Source of the DNA: Pseudomonadota bacterium
GTDB lineage: Bacteria > Pseudomonadota > Gammaproteobacteria > Burkholderiales > Burkholderiaceae_B
Length of the DNA stretch: 15,807 nucleotides
Direction: 5' to 3'
Assembly: GCA_023437255.1 (NCBI GenBank)
Contig: JAEZGR010000010.1
Coordinates: forward strand, 1-15,807
Position 1 is the first letter of the stretch. Every line of letters starts with the position of its first letter. The position numbers and the translations under genes were made by a program. The notes under the pieces are model-generated. The model saw only the letters and a list, made by a program, of their open reading frames with translations, was not told where the DNA came from and ran no database searches. Positions 15,755 through 15,807 of the stretch are shown here, one piece after another.

Positions 15755-15807
15755 ATGGATCTGGATCGAATCGAAGGCGCGGGTCACGAAGTCAAAGGCG
15801 CCGTGAA
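15755..15807 (+). CDS. CsbD-family stress protein, N-terminal fragment (cut by window edge)
   Basis: Seventeen codons are visible, reading MDLDRIEGAGHEVKGAV and continuing past the window. The DRIEG-x4-VKG pattern is the N-terminal signature of CsbD-like proteins, small hydrophilic helical proteins of about 60-70 residues induced by general stress (sigmaB-controlled in Bacillus; abundant but poorly understood in proteobacteria). The ATG at 15755 has AGGAGAG 5 nt upstream, a strong ribosome-binding site. The call rests on a short segment. Confidence 0.72.
   Translation, partial: MDLDRIEGAGHEVKGAV

Overview
The window is about 15.8 kb of GC-rich (roughly 60-65% by eye) proteobacterial chromosome, densely packed with housekeeping and transport genes. 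The content is typical of Betaproteobacteria, most likely Burkholderiales and perhaps Alcaligenaceae-like: lptD-surA-ksgA divergent from amgK-murU, a SpmA/SpmB fusion, a DUF6776-type membrane protein, and metNIQ/glnHPQ transporters. The taxon is inferred from gene content only. I see no rRNA, tRNA, insertion sequence, prophage, CRISPR array or transferred island.

Left part (1-8500). The window opens inside a FadE-like acyl-CoA dehydrogenase on the minus strand, divergent from a plus-strand membrane protein fusing the SpmA and SpmB halves. That gene converges, with an 8-bp overlap, on a minus-strand outer-membrane/ribosome operon. Its transcription order is lptD (LPS translocon), surA (periplasmic chaperone) and ksgA (16S rRNA dimethyltransferase), joined by start/stop overlaps; pdxA, often found between surA and ksgA, is absent. 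Divergent from lptD is the two-gene peptidoglycan salvage operon amgK-murU, which turns MurNAc into UDP-MurNAc. LPS export and cell-wall recycling are thus controlled from one roughly 100-bp intergenic region.

Middle part (8500-14580). A single-pass membrane protein with a coiled coil (DUF6776-like) converges on a six-gene minus-strand block of two ABC importers. In transcription order these are metN-metI-metQ (methionine) and glnH-glnP-glnQ (glutamine). Junctions are mostly ATGA overlaps. The noncoding signals here are the most interesting part of the window: a promoter whose -35 and -10 are bordered by the two arms of a perfect 10-bp dyad in front of glnH, an intrinsic-terminator-like hairpin between glnH and glnP, and a structured leader before a TTG-initiated metN. 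GlnP also carries an extra block of about 60 residues.

Right part (14578-15807). There is an outer-membrane lipocalin lipoprotein (Blc-like), a small secreted Gly/Thr/Ser-rich low-complexity protein of unknown function, and the divergent first codons of a CsbD-family stress protein cut by the window edge. Together these look like envelope or stress accessory genes.

I did not find a convincing new multi-gene system. The best leads are regulatory (glnH operator-promoter, glnH/glnP attenuator, metN leader) and protein-level departures from family norms (FadE-like protein without the usual FAD-contact motif, GlnP insertion, LptD cysteine arrangement).
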